From Nevskiales bacterium (lineage in GTDB: Bacteria; Pseudomonadota; Gammaproteobacteria; Steroidobacterales; GCA-2729495): a stretch of 64,000 bases of DNA. Positions 41,924 through 50,124 of this stretch are shown here, piece by piece. The stretch spans positions 58,567-122,566 of the forward strand of contig WYBE01000031.1 in NCBI GenBank assembly GCA_011526045.1, read 5' to 3'. The translations under genes and the position numbers were made by a program. The notes under the pieces were generated by a model. The model saw only the letters and a list, made by a program, of their open reading frames with translations, made no database searches and was not told where the DNA came from. Positions within the stretch are counted from its first letter, which is position 1. The number at the start of each line of letters is the position of its first letter.

Positions 41924-43921
41924 GTGGCCAACACGCAGGGCATCCGGGCCGGTCGGGCGTTCGTCGAACTGGGCGTCAGCGACAAGCTGACGTCCGGCCT
42001 GCGCAAGGCGCAGCGCCGGTTGAAGGCCTTCGGCGAAGGCATCCGCTCGATTGGCACGCGGATCACCGCCGTCGCGTCGGCGGCGCTGGCCCCGCTGGCC
42101 GCGGCGGTACGGACGTTCGCCACCGCCGGCGACGTGCTCGACAAGATGGCGGCGCGGACCGGCCTGTCCGCCGAGGCGCTGTCGGAACTGGGCTTCGCCG
42201 CCGAGCTATCGGGGGCCGACCTCGAGACGCTCGAGACCGGCATCCGCAAGATGCAGAAGGCCATCACCGAGGCGGCCGGCGGATCGAAGAGCGCCATCGA
42301 CGCCTTGGGCGAACTCGGTCTGGCCGTCGAGCAATTGAACGGCCTCTCGCCCGAACAGCAGTTCCTGCTGATTGCCGACCGGATCAGCAAGATCGAAGAC
42401 CCCACGCGCCGCGCAGCCCTGGCGATGGAGATCTTCGGCAAGTCGGGCACGCGCCTGCTGCCGCTGATCAAGGATGGGGCCAAAGGCATCGAGGCCCTGC
42501 GCGAGGAGGCGCGGCGGCTCGGGCTGACGGTCTCGACGCAGACGGCGAAGGATGCGGCGCTGCTCAACGACACGCTGCATACGCTGTGGCGCGTCGTGAA
42601 GCAGGGCGTCTTCGTGATCGGCTCGGCGCTGGCTCCGACGGTCGTGGAACTGTCCAACGCGGTCACCCGCGCCGTCGTTCGCGTCTCGGAGTGGATCAGG
42701 CAGAACAAGGCCCTGATCGTCACCGCCGCGAAGATCGCCGTGGGTGTGGCCGGCATGGGCCTCGCACTCGTCGCCCTGGGCTTCGTCATCTCCGGCGTCG
42801 GCGCGGCACTGGGCACACTGGCGTCCATCGCGGCGGGCGTGGGGACGGCGCTGGGCGTCGTCGCCTCGGTGCTGGGCGCGATGCTCTCCCCGATTGGCCT
42901 TGTGATCTCCGCGGTCGTCGCCCTCGGCGGCACGCTGTTGGTCGTCACCGGCGCGGGGGCCGATGCCTTGGCGTGGCTGGGCGAGCAGTTCCAGGCGCTG
43001 AAGGCCGCGGTCATGAAGGTGGTCGGCGGAATTGCCGACGCCTTGGCCGCCGGCGACATCGTCCTGGCGGCACAGATTCTGTGGCTCTCGTTGAAGCTCG
43101 CCTGGCAGCAGGGCGTCGCGGCGCTGAACCGCGTGTGGCTGGAGGCCAAGCGCTTCTTCATCTCCACGGCGCAGAAGATGTGGTTCGGGGCGCTGGCGAC
43201 GGCCGAGACGGTCTTTCATGCCCTCGAGGTCGCGTGGATCGAGACGACGGCCTTCCTGTCGAAGACGTGGACCAGCTTCACGTCGGCCTTTCAGAAGGCC
43301 TGGAACACGGCCATCAACTGGACCACCAAGCGGCTGCTGGAACTGTGGGGCCTCTTCGACGAGACGCTCGACGTGGAAGCAGCCAAGAAGATGGCCGACC
43401 AGGACCTGGCCGACCTGAACGCCGAGATCGACCGGCAGCGCGAGGCGGTGCTGGCCCAACGAGAGGCGCAGCGGAAGCAGCAGCGCGATCGCGCCGGCGA
43501 GGAACACGACGCCACGCTGGCCGAGATCGGGCGGCAGCTCGATGAGGCCGAGAAGCGCCTGGAGGGCGAGACCGACTCGAAGATCGCCGAGACCCGGAAG
43601 GCCCTGGCCGAAGCGCGACGCCAGCTCGACGAGGCCATCGCCCAAGCCAAGAAGCGCCGGGAGGAGGCTGAAAAGGCCGGCGCCCCGCCGCGCCGCAAGC
43701 TCGGCGATCCGCTGGCCGGACTCGAGGACCAGTTCGCCGGCATCGGCGATGCGCTTGCACAGAAGATCAGCGTCACCGGCACGTTCAGCGCCGCGGCTGT
43801 GCACGGCCTGGGCACCGGCGACGACGCGATGGAGCGCACCGCGCGGGCGTCGGAGCAGACCGCCCGCCATACGAAGCGCCTGGCCGAGGCCGCGTCCATT
43901 GGCGGGCTGACGTTCGCGTAG
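41924..43921 (+). CDS. tail tape measure protein
   Basis: A 665-aa protein, GTG start. The N-terminal region has the tape-measure pattern (TSGLRKAQRRLKAFGEGIRS; AAALAPLAAAVRTFATAGDV-like helices; FGKSGTRLLPLIKDGAKGIE). Central transmembrane helices (KIAVGVAGMGLALVALGFVI) and a long coiled coil (RQREAVLAQREAQRKQQRDR) follow. Its length sets tail length, and about 660 residues suggests a moderate siphovirus tail. Confidence 0.85.
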   Translation: MANTQGIRAGRAFVELGVSDKLTSGLRKAQRRLKAFGEGIRSIGTRITAVASAALAPLAAAVRTFATAGDVLDKMAARTGLSAEALSELGFAAELSGADLETLETGIRKMQKAITEAAGGSKSAIDALGELGLAVEQLNGLSPEQQFLLIADRISKIEDPTRRAALAMEIFGKSGTRLLPLIKDGAKGIEALREEARRLGLTVSTQTAKDAALLNDTLHTLWRVVKQGVFVIGSALAPTVVELSNAVTRAVVRVSEWIRQNKALIVTAAKIAVGVAGMGLALVALGFVISGVGAALGTLASIAAGVGTALGVVASVLGAMLSPIGLVISAVVALGGTLLVVTGAGADALAWLGEQFQALKAAVMKVVGGIADALAAGDIVLAAQILWLSLKLAWQQGVAALNRVWLEAKRFFISTAQKMWFGALATAETVFHALEVAWIETTAFLSKTWTSFTSAFQKAWNTAINWTTKRLLELWGLFDETLDVEAAKKMADQDLADLNAEIDRQREAVLAQREAQRKQQRDRAGEEHDATLAEIGRQLDEAEKRLEGETDSKIAETRKALAEARRQLDEAIAQAKKRREEAEKAGAPPRRKLGDPLAGLEDQFAGIGDALAQKISVTGTFSAAAVHGLGTGDDAMERTARASEQTARHTKRLAEAASIGGLTFA

Positions 43922-43951
43922 TCAGCGTGCCAGCATGAACGGAGTCATGCG

Positions 43952-44758
43952 ATGCCCGTCACGGTCGAGGAGAAGTTCGAGAGCCGCCTGGTCACCACCG
44001 GGCAGAACCCCTCGGCCGAGCTGCGCTACAACATCCGCGGCACCAACGACGACGTGCAGGCGCGATCGGCCCTGGCGACATTTGCCCCGGCGGCCTTCGA
44101 TTTGTTCGGCTCGGGCCCGGTCTTCCTGCCGCGCGAGACGGTCACCATTCAGCCGGTCGGCGACCTGCTGTGGGAGGGCATCGTCCGCTACGCCAGCATC
44201 CCGCAGACCAATGAGTCTGTCTTCGCCTTCGACACCGGTGGCGGCACGCAGCACGTCACGCAGAGCCTCCAGACCGTCGGCGCGTATGCCCCGCCCGGCC
44301 AGGTGCCGCCCAACTTCAAGGGGGCCATCGGCGTCACCGCCGACAGCGTCGAGGGCGTCGACATCACGGTACCCGTCTATCAGTTCTCCGAGACGCACTA
44401 CATCGACGACGCCTACGTCACGCCGGCCTACAAGGGCACGCTGTTCGCCTTGACCGGCCGCGTGAACAGCGCCCCGTTCAAGGGCTTCGCGCCGGGCGAG
44501 TGCCTGTTCCTCGGGGCGAGCGGTTCGAAGCGCGGCAGCGGAGACTGGGAGATCAACTACCGCTTCGCGGCCAGCCCGAACGCGGTGGGCTTGGTGGTCG
44601 GCGACATCGTCGGGATCAGCAAGAAGGGCTTCGAGTACCTGTGGGTCCGGTACGCCGACGCCGAGGACTCGGCCGCCAAGGCGCTGGTCAAACGGCCGAT
44701 CGCGGCCTACGTCGAGCAGGTCTATCCCTACGGCGATCTGAACGCCTTGGGCATCTGA
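43952..44758 (+). CDS. tail-associated protein, 268 aa
   Basis: A beta-rich protein of distal-tail position (EKFESRLVTTGQNPSAELRY; IRYASIPQTNESVFAFDTGG-like strands; FKGFAPGECLFLGASGSKRG). No certain family. GGAG lies about 7 bases before ATG 43952. It probably takes part in the baseplate or tail tip. Confidence 0.55.
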   Translation: MPVTVEEKFESRLVTTGQNPSAELRYNIRGTNDDVQARSALATFAPAAFDLFGSGPVFLPRETVTIQPVGDLLWEGIVRYASIPQTNESVFAFDTGGGTQHVTQSLQTVGAYAPPGQVPPNFKGAIGVTADSVEGVDITVPVYQFSETHYIDDAYVTPAYKGTLFALTGRVNSAPFKGFAPGECLFLGASGSKRGSGDWEINYRFAASPNAVGLVVGDIVGISKKGFEYLWVRYADAEDSAAKALVKRPIAAYVEQVYPYGDLNALGI

Positions 44759-44770
44759 GGGGGGCAGGTC

Positions 44771-46525
44771 GTGGCGCTGCTCACGAAGGTCAAGCCCGGC
44801 GAACCGCTGAAGATCCCCGCCGAGACGTTCAACGCCTTCGTCGATGCGGCGCGGGATTTCCAGGAGCGTCAGCGCAGCGCCGCGCGTGAGGGCCAGCGCG
44901 ACTTCCGCCAGACCGGCATCGTCCTGGTCCGCAACGAGAGCGGGCAGGACCGCGACCGCCTCGAGGTCCTCGGCATCGAGGGCCCGATCATTAAGCCGAC
45001 CGTCAACCTCGACGCCTTCAAGGACCGCGTGGCCCTGCGCGGCGTCGTGCCCAGGCGCAGGCACAAGGGCCGATTCGCCATCCTGCTCGAACCCGCGGCC
45101 GCCGGCGGCACGGTACGCGCGGTGGTCGACGGCGTCTGTCCCGTCCGCGTGAAGATGGTCGATGAATGCGACCGCTTCGCGGATGTCCGGCAGGGCGTCA
45201 CGGCGCGACTGGAAAGCGCCCCGGCCGGCGCGGCCTACCTGCTGTGGATTCAGCCGAAGTCCGAGCGCGACCAGCCGACCATCGCCTGGACCATCGCCCG
45301 GATCGGCGTGCCGGCCTCCGCCCCGCCGTGCTCGAGCAGCAGTAGCAGCAGCATGTCGTCGTCGAGCATGTCGTCCTCGTCATCCTTCAGTTCGAGTTCC
45401 GCGTCGAGCTCGTCATTCAGCAGCTCGCAATCCAGCGTCAGTTCGTCCGGCTCCAGCAGCGAGTCGCTGTCGTCATCCGAATCGCAGTCGACCAGTAGCG
45501 CGAGTTCAGGTTCGGGAAGCGGTTCGAGCGCGTCGGGGTCAGGCAGCGCGTCGTCGTTCTCAGGAAGCGGGTCAGGCAGCGGCAGCGGAACGTCGGGAAG
45601 CGGTGGGTCGGGAAGTGGATCAGGCAGCGGCTCATTCAGCGGCTCTGGTAGCGGAGGGTCAGGAAGCGGCGGCTCCGGAAGCGGGAGCGGAGGCTCGGGC
45701 AGCGGCGGCAGCGGCGGATCGGGCAGTGGCGGCTCGGGTTCCGGTGGGAGTGGAGGCTCGGGCAGCGGCGGTGGCTCGGGAAGTGGAGGTTCAGGCGGCA
45801 GTGGGCCCGGTGGCTCGGGCCCAGGCGGGTCGGGCCCCGGCGGCTCAGGTCCGGGCGGAAGCGGGCCTGGTGGTAATTGTCTCCTCTACGGCACGCTCGT
45901 CCGCCTGGCCGACGGCCGCTTGGTGCCGATCGAGAACGTGAAAGCCGGCGATGTCGTCGCGTCGCTCGATATTCCGGGGCTCGAACGCGACGCCGATTAC
46001 CCCGCGCAGTTCGACTGGCTCAGCACCGCGGGCACCGGCGTGATGACGCCGCGCGCCGCGCAGGTCGGCCATGTTCGGCACGGCGAGCACGACGGTTTCT
46101 ACGTGATCAACGGCCGCATCAAGGCGACGTTCGAGCACCCGTTCCTCGTCCGCCGCCGCGACCAGGTCGGCTTCTGCTCCGCCGAACTTCTGCGCCCCGG
46201 CGACTTCCTGATCCGCCACGACCTGAGCGAGGAGTACGTCGCGTCGGTGCTTCTGGTTGAAGCGCCCGCCAGAACCGCCGCGTTGTACGTGCCGCGATTG
46301 AATCTCTATGTCGCCGACGGCGTTTGGGTCCACAACCAGATCGTGCCTGTACCCAGCATCGGTTCGGGTTCCAGCGGCTCCGGCAGCGGTGGTTCCGGGA
46401 GCGGCGGCTCTGGTTCCGGATCGGGGAGCAAGGGCAGCGGATCATCGTTCGGAAGCGGCAGTGGCAGTGGTTCGTCGGGCAGCGGGTCGTCCAGCGGCTC
46501 GGGCAGCATCACGGTCGAGTATTGA
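44771..46525 (+). CDS. tail protein with Ser/Gly tract and Hint (bacterial intein-like) domain
   Basis: A 584-aa protein, GTG start. Residues 1-183 form an N-terminal tail domain. Residues 186-368 are a Ser- then Gly/Ser/Pro-rich tract. Residues 370-522 form a Hint domain: Cys370 (GGNCLLYGTLVRLADGRLVP), the block-B TxxH motif (KATFEHPFLV), and a C-terminal VADGVWVHN ending at Asn522. A second Ser/Gly tract follows. The next residue is Gln523, not Cys/Ser/Thr, so it fits bacterial intein-like domains that cleave or partly splice rather than classical inteins. The domain's DNA is at 45878-46336. Confidence 0.8.
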   Translation: MALLTKVKPGEPLKIPAETFNAFVDAARDFQERQRSAAREGQRDFRQTGIVLVRNESGQDRDRLEVLGIEGPIIKPTVNLDAFKDRVALRGVVPRRRHKGRFAILLEPAAAGGTVRAVVDGVCPVRVKMVDECDRFADVRQGVTARLESAPAGAAYLLWIQPKSERDQPTIAWTIARIGVPASAPPCSSSSSSSMSSSSMSSSSSFSSSSASSSSFSSSQSSVSSSGSSSESLSSSESQSTSSASSGSGSGSSASGSGSASSFSGSGSGSGSGTSGSGGSGSGSGSGSFSGSGSGGSGSGGSGSGSGGSGSGGSGGSGSGGSGSGGSGGSGSGGGSGSGGSGGSGPGGSGPGGSGPGGSGPGGSGPGGNCLLYGTLVRLADGRLVPIENVKAGDVVASLDIPGLERDADYPAQFDWLSTAGTGVMTPRAAQVGHVRHGEHDGFYVINGRIKATFEHPFLVRRRDQVGFCSAELLRPGDFLIRHDLSEEYVASVLLVEAPARTAALYVPRLNLYVADGVWVHNQIVPVPSIGSGSSGSGSGGSGSGGSGSGSGSKGSGSSFGSGSGSGSSGSGSSSGSGSITVEY

Positions 46526-46536
46526 GGGCGGCGCGC

Positions 46537-47070
46537 ATGATGAAGACGGTTGATATCCTGGAACGAGCCCTGGCGGCCTGCGACCGCCTGCGCGCCGACC
46601 CGCGCGTGCTGCACGCCGAGATCACCGGCTCGGTCCGTCGCGGCCTGGCCGAGGTGGGCGACCTCGATTTGCTGCTCGTCACCCGCGACCCGTGGTCGTT
46701 CGAGCGCGGCGAGCTGCCCGCGGGTGAGGTTCGCAGGCGCGAGGTCCCGCCGGCGGACACACGGCACACGGCCGACGTGTTCATCGCCACGCCGGATACC
46801 TACGGCGCGGTGCTCGCGTTCTCCACTGGCCCGCGCCTGATCAACCGCCGCCTGCGCGAGCGGGCCGCGCAGCGCGGCTTCTTCTACGACTTCCGCTCGG
46901 CGGCGCACGGCGACTTCCCGGAAGTACGAGCAGAGCGCGGGCCGTTCATCGCGCTGTACGGGCCGGATGGTCAAATCGTCCCGACGCCGACCGAGGAGGC
47001 CTTTTTCAAGCTGCTCGGCGTGCCCTGCGTGCCGCCGCCGTTCCGGGCCTGGCTTGCGGAGAGATTGTGA
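46537..47070 (+). CDS. DNA polymerase beta-like nucleotidyltransferase
   Basis: A 177-aa protein with the Pol-beta superfamily active-site pattern GSVRRGLAEVGDLDLLLVTR (G-S-x...D-x-D) and a conserved tail resembling the family X thumb region (GPFIALYGPDGQIVPTPTEE, FFKLLGVPCVPP). It lacks the 8-kDa lyase part of true Pol X, so it may be a small terminal transferase or a regulatory nucleotidyltransferase. ATG 46537 or 46540. Confidence 0.65.
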   Translation: MMKTVDILERALAACDRLRADPRVLHAEITGSVRRGLAEVGDLDLLLVTRDPWSFERGELPAGEVRRREVPPADTRHTADVFIATPDTYGAVLAFSTGPRLINRRLRERAAQRGFFYDFRSAAHGDFPEVRAERGPFIALYGPDGQIVPTPTEEAFFKLLGVPCVPPPFRAWLAERL

Positions 47071-48800
47071 TGCTGACCGCACCGTTTGAGACCGACGTAT
47101 TTCCGCGAGCGCCGTTCGAGGCCGGCCCTGTGCCGTCTTCCATGCTCGTCCCGTCCGAAAGTGGCCGGTCCTCGTCGAGCGAATCGGCGGCCATGCCTGA
47201 CGAAACGGTGTCGGCCAACATCGCGCCCGTCGAGAAGAGCCGCCGCGTCCTCGACCTGCTCGTCGACGCCGGCGGTGCCGCGGACGTCCGCGCTTTCTGC
47301 ATCAACCTCGACCGCCGGCCCGACCGCTGGGAGCAGTTCCAGCGGAACTGCCCCATCGCCGGCATCGAACGCTTCGCCGCCCTCGACGGCCGCAAGTGCC
47401 GGCCGCCAGAATGGTGGAGACAGGGCGGCGGCGCGTGGGGCTGCATGTTGTCTCATATAGGTATACTGCAACACGCGTTGATGGATGGCCTAGACCAGCG
47501 CGGCGGCGTGCTGCTCGTGCTGGAGGACGACGCCCTCTTCCCGCCCGACTTCGCCGAGAAGGCCGAGCGGTTCCTGCTCTCGGTACCCAAGTACTGGGAC
47601 CAGCTCTACTTCGGCGGCCAGCACCGCGGCGTCCGCGCCCGCCCGCCGCAGCGGATCAACGGCGAGGTGATCCGCCCCTACATGGTCAACCGCACGCAGG
47701 CCTACGCGGTGCGCGGGGAATTCATGCGCGCCCTGTACCGGCACCTGTGCAACTGGCCCGACCACGCCCGGCACCCGCGGCATCACGTCGATCATCGGAT
47801 GGAACTGCTGCACGCCTGCGGCCGCCACAACATCTATGCCCCGACGCGCTGGATCATCGGTCAGGCCGGCGGCAAGAGCGACGTGAGCGGCAGGATGGCG
47901 CAGGATCGCTACTGGAACTACCACCTGCCTGATCGGCAGGAGCGCGACACGCCGAATGCGCCGCGGCCCGGCGCCACCGGCGAGGGCAACGGGGCCGCCG
48001 TGCCCGGTCCGCGCCGCAAGGGTCGAAACCGTCGCCGGCATGGTCCCGTCCGCTTTACGCCCGCCATCCGCAAGCCGCCCGTCTGGGTCATCGGCCTGCA
48101 CCGCTCCGGCTCGTCCGTCACCGCCGGCATCCTGCACCGCCTCGGCGTCCACATGGGCAACCGGCTGATCGGCTACGAGAACCGCGGCACCGGCGGCTTC
48201 GAGGCCCACGGCCTGGCGAAGATCTGCGAACAGGCGTATCCGTTCCCCGCGACCGAGCCGGCCGTGGACCACGAGTTGACGAAGCGCGAGCTGCGCGCCT
48301 GGCTCGACCACCGCATGGGCGAGGCCGCCCACCGCGGCACCCTCGCCGGCGGGAAGTACCCGCACCTGTGTTTCCTTGTAGACATGTTGCTGGAGCTGGA
48401 ACCGGAGAGCCGCTTCATCCACATCGACCGCCCGCTGGACGAGTCGATCCGCTCCCTGATCGACCGCTCCGCCAAAGCCCGCGGCTGGCTCTGCGCCACG
48501 CCGGATCAGTGCGAGAGGCTCCAACGCGCCCTCGACACCGCCAAACGCGCCGGCCTGACCCGCATCGAATCCCTCGCCGCGGCTGCACACGTAACGAGGT
48601 CGGACCATTGCGCACGCCGCCCCGACGCAGGGTCGTGTGCGGCGGCCGGTCCGTCGCTACTGACAATCCACTACCACGACCTCCTGGCCGACCCGTCCTC
48701 GCAGGTTGACCGCATCATCGCCTTCCTTAACCTCGCCGTCCGCCCCGGGCAACGCCAGGCGGCACTTGTCTTGGTAGAGCCGATGAGAAGGCGCTTCTGA
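47070..48800 (+). CDS. glycosyltransferase family 25 - sulfotransferase fusion
   Basis: A 576-aa fusion. After about 75 low-complexity residues comes a GT25/LPS-type glycosyltransferase (FCINLDRRPDRWEQFQRNCP, LSHIGILQHALMDG, VLLVLEDDALFPPDF with the ED-D metal motif). The C-terminal half is a sulfotransferase-like domain (VWVIGLHRSGSSVTAGILHR with the 5'-PSB-like GLHRSGSS, and FIHIDRPLDESIRSLIDRSA). It could glycosylate and sulfate an acceptor, for example the Ser-rich tail protein or host surface sugars (inference). Phage genes of this combined kind are unusual. It lies 3 bp from the convergent chrB gene. Confidence 0.75.
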   Translation: MLTAPFETDVFPRAPFEAGPVPSSMLVPSESGRSSSSESAAMPDETVSANIAPVEKSRRVLDLLVDAGGAADVRAFCINLDRRPDRWEQFQRNCPIAGIERFAALDGRKCRPPEWWRQGGGAWGCMLSHIGILQHALMDGLDQRGGVLLVLEDDALFPPDFAEKAERFLLSVPKYWDQLYFGGQHRGVRARPPQRINGEVIRPYMVNRTQAYAVRGEFMRALYRHLCNWPDHARHPRHHVDHRMELLHACGRHNIYAPTRWIIGQAGGKSDVSGRMAQDRYWNYHLPDRQERDTPNAPRPGATGEGNGAAVPGPRRKGRNRRRHGPVRFTPAIRKPPVWVIGLHRSGSSVTAGILHRLGVHMGNRLIGYENRGTGGFEAHGLAKICEQAYPFPATEPAVDHELTKRELRAWLDHRMGEAAHRGTLAGGKYPHLCFLVDMLLELEPESRFIHIDRPLDESIRSLIDRSAKARGWLCATPDQCERLQRALDTAKRAGLTRIESLAAAAHVTRSDHCARRPDAGSCAAAGPSLLTIHYHDLLADPSSQVDRIIAFLNLAVRPGQRQAALVLVEPMRRRF

Positions 48801-48803
48801 CGC

Positions 48804-49244
48804 TTACGTTGATGAAGCACTTGCGTGCCGGTTTCGACACCACGCACACAAAGCATCGTATAGCACCAACCCATGATGGAGCTGTTCGTGATCGTCAGCG
48901 AAGACGAGAGACAGGCCTTGCGAGATTGCCAGCAGGCCGGGGGATTCGGGGGCGAGGTCTGGACGACTCGTGTCCGCCCCGCGGACAATCGTCGCCAGTT
49001 GCTGGAGGGCAGGGTCGGTCAGGTTGTACTTTTTGAGGATGGCATCGAAGCTGCACAAAGGGCCGTCGTGGCCGAGTTCGACGCCAGGTACGTCGAAAGG
49101 CGTCGCGCCGGTCTGGTCGGCCACAGCCATGACCTTGTCCGGCTGCACGAACAAGAATTCCGCCTCCTGGTCGATGAAACGCAGGATCAGCCAGGGACAG
49201 GCAATTCGATCAACCTTCGGCCGCTCACGGGTCACCCATTTCAT
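48804..49244 (-). CDS. chrB: chromate resistance protein ChrB C-terminal domain family
   Basis: A 146-aa protein from ATG 49244; GAGG lies upstream, and the longer frame adds unrelated sequence. It matches the ChrB C-terminal domain (WVTRERPKVDRIACPWLILR, RFIDQEAEFLFVQPDKVMAV, GHDGPLCSFDAILKKY). ChrB-type proteins are part of chromate operons and regulate or assist chromate resistance. It is leftward and convergent with the phage gene; the two-component system starts 197 bp away in the other direction. Confidence 0.85.
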   Translation of the reverse strand: MKWVTRERPKVDRIACPWLILRFIDQEAEFLFVQPDKVMAVADQTGATPFDVPGVELGHDGPLCSFDAILKKYNLTDPALQQLATIVRGADTSRPDLAPESPGLLAISQGLSLVFADDHEQLHHGLVLYDALCAWCRNRHASASST

Positions 49245-49366
49245 TGGAGATTCCTCGCCCTCGGTTTGCTCCACACAAGCGGCAGGCGGACCTCCGAGTC
49301 GGTACCGGCCTTTGCCTTCTGATAGCATCGTGGACGAACGCGTTGGCGACAACGGCTCCGCTCGCT

Positions 49367-49398
49367 CCTGAACGAATTGTCAGGAATGCGTCAGTGGC
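49367..49398 (+). promoter_or_regulatory. response-regulator box upstream of the two-component operon
   Basis: 25 of 32 bases match the segment at 51518-51549. Two half-sites, GTCAGGAATGC and GTCAGTGGCTT, lie 11 bp apart, as expected for OmpR/PhoB-family dimers. TGGTAG (49414-49419), a -10-like hexamer, follows at nearly the same distance as TGATAG after the second box. This predicts autoregulation. Confidence 0.55.
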
Positions 49399-49440
49399 TT
49401 GCCGCTGCGAGAATGGTAGAGTCGCTTTTGAGGTAGCGCC

Positions 49441-50124
49441 GTGCGAATCCTGATCGTCGAAGACGAGAAGAAAGTCGCCAAGGCCCTCCGTGAAGGGCTG
49501 GAGGCCGAGCACTACGAGGTCACCGTGGCGATGACCGGCGAGGAGGGATTCTTCCTGGCCAACGAGCAGATCTTTGACCTCGTCGTGCTGGACCTGATGT
49601 TGCCCGGCCGCAGCGGCCTAGAAGTGCTGAGCACCATCCGCAAGCGCGGCCTCCAGACGCCCGTGCTGGTCCTGACGGCGCGCGACACCGTGGAAGACCG
49701 CGTGGTCGGGCTGGACTGCGGCGCCGACGACTACCTCGTCAAGCCCTTTGCGTTTGCCGAATTGCTGGCCCGCATCCGGGCCCTCTTGCGGCGCGGCCGG
49801 GCCGATCAGGTGCTGCGGCTGAAGTGCGGAGACTTGGAGATGGACCTCGTTTCGCGGCACGTGCAGCGCGGGGGACAGGGCATCAACCTGACGGCCCGCG
49901 AGTTCGAGCTGCTGGAGTATCTGCTGCGTCACGCCGGCCGGGCCGTCTCGCGCGACATGCTGGCCCGCGATGTGTGGAAGGAGCAGCGGCGCGACGCCAC
50001 GACGGATAACCTGATTGACGTGCACATCGCCCGACTCCGCAAGAAGGTGGACGAGCCGTTTGCGCGGCCGCTGCTCCAGACGATCCGCGGCGTGGGGTTT
50101 GCACTGCGTGAGGACGAACGATGA
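49441..50124 (+). CDS. OmpR-family response regulator
   Basis: A 227-aa protein starting at a GTG. The receiver domain holds the phospho-acceptor Asp51 (LVVLDLMLPG), acidic Asp8 (VEDEK) and Lys101 (YLVKPFAF). The C-terminal winged helix is of the OmpR/PhoB type (INLTAREFELLEYLLRHAGR, VHIARLRKKVDEPF). It resembles metal-responsive regulators such as CusR. It is encoded beside chrB and upstream of the cargo, and its predicted target box lies before itself and before 51626. Confidence 0.9.
   Translation: MRILIVEDEKKVAKALREGLEAEHYEVTVAMTGEEGFFLANEQIFDLVVLDLMLPGRSGLEVLSTIRKRGLQTPVLVLTARDTVEDRVVGLDCGADDYLVKPFAFAELLARIRALLRRGRADQVLRLKCGDLEMDLVSRHVQRGGQGINLTAREFELLEYLLRHAGRAVSRDMLARDVWKEQRRDATTDNLIDVHIARLRKKVDEPFARPLLQTIRGVGFALREDER

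Noticed and set aside
41893..43545. A 550-codon rightward frame
   Set aside because: It is an out-of-frame shadow of the tape measure gene with low-complexity Arg/Gly-rich product.
42206..43870. A 554-codon leftward frame
   Set aside because: It is antisense to the tape measure gene and has no start signal or recognisable domain.
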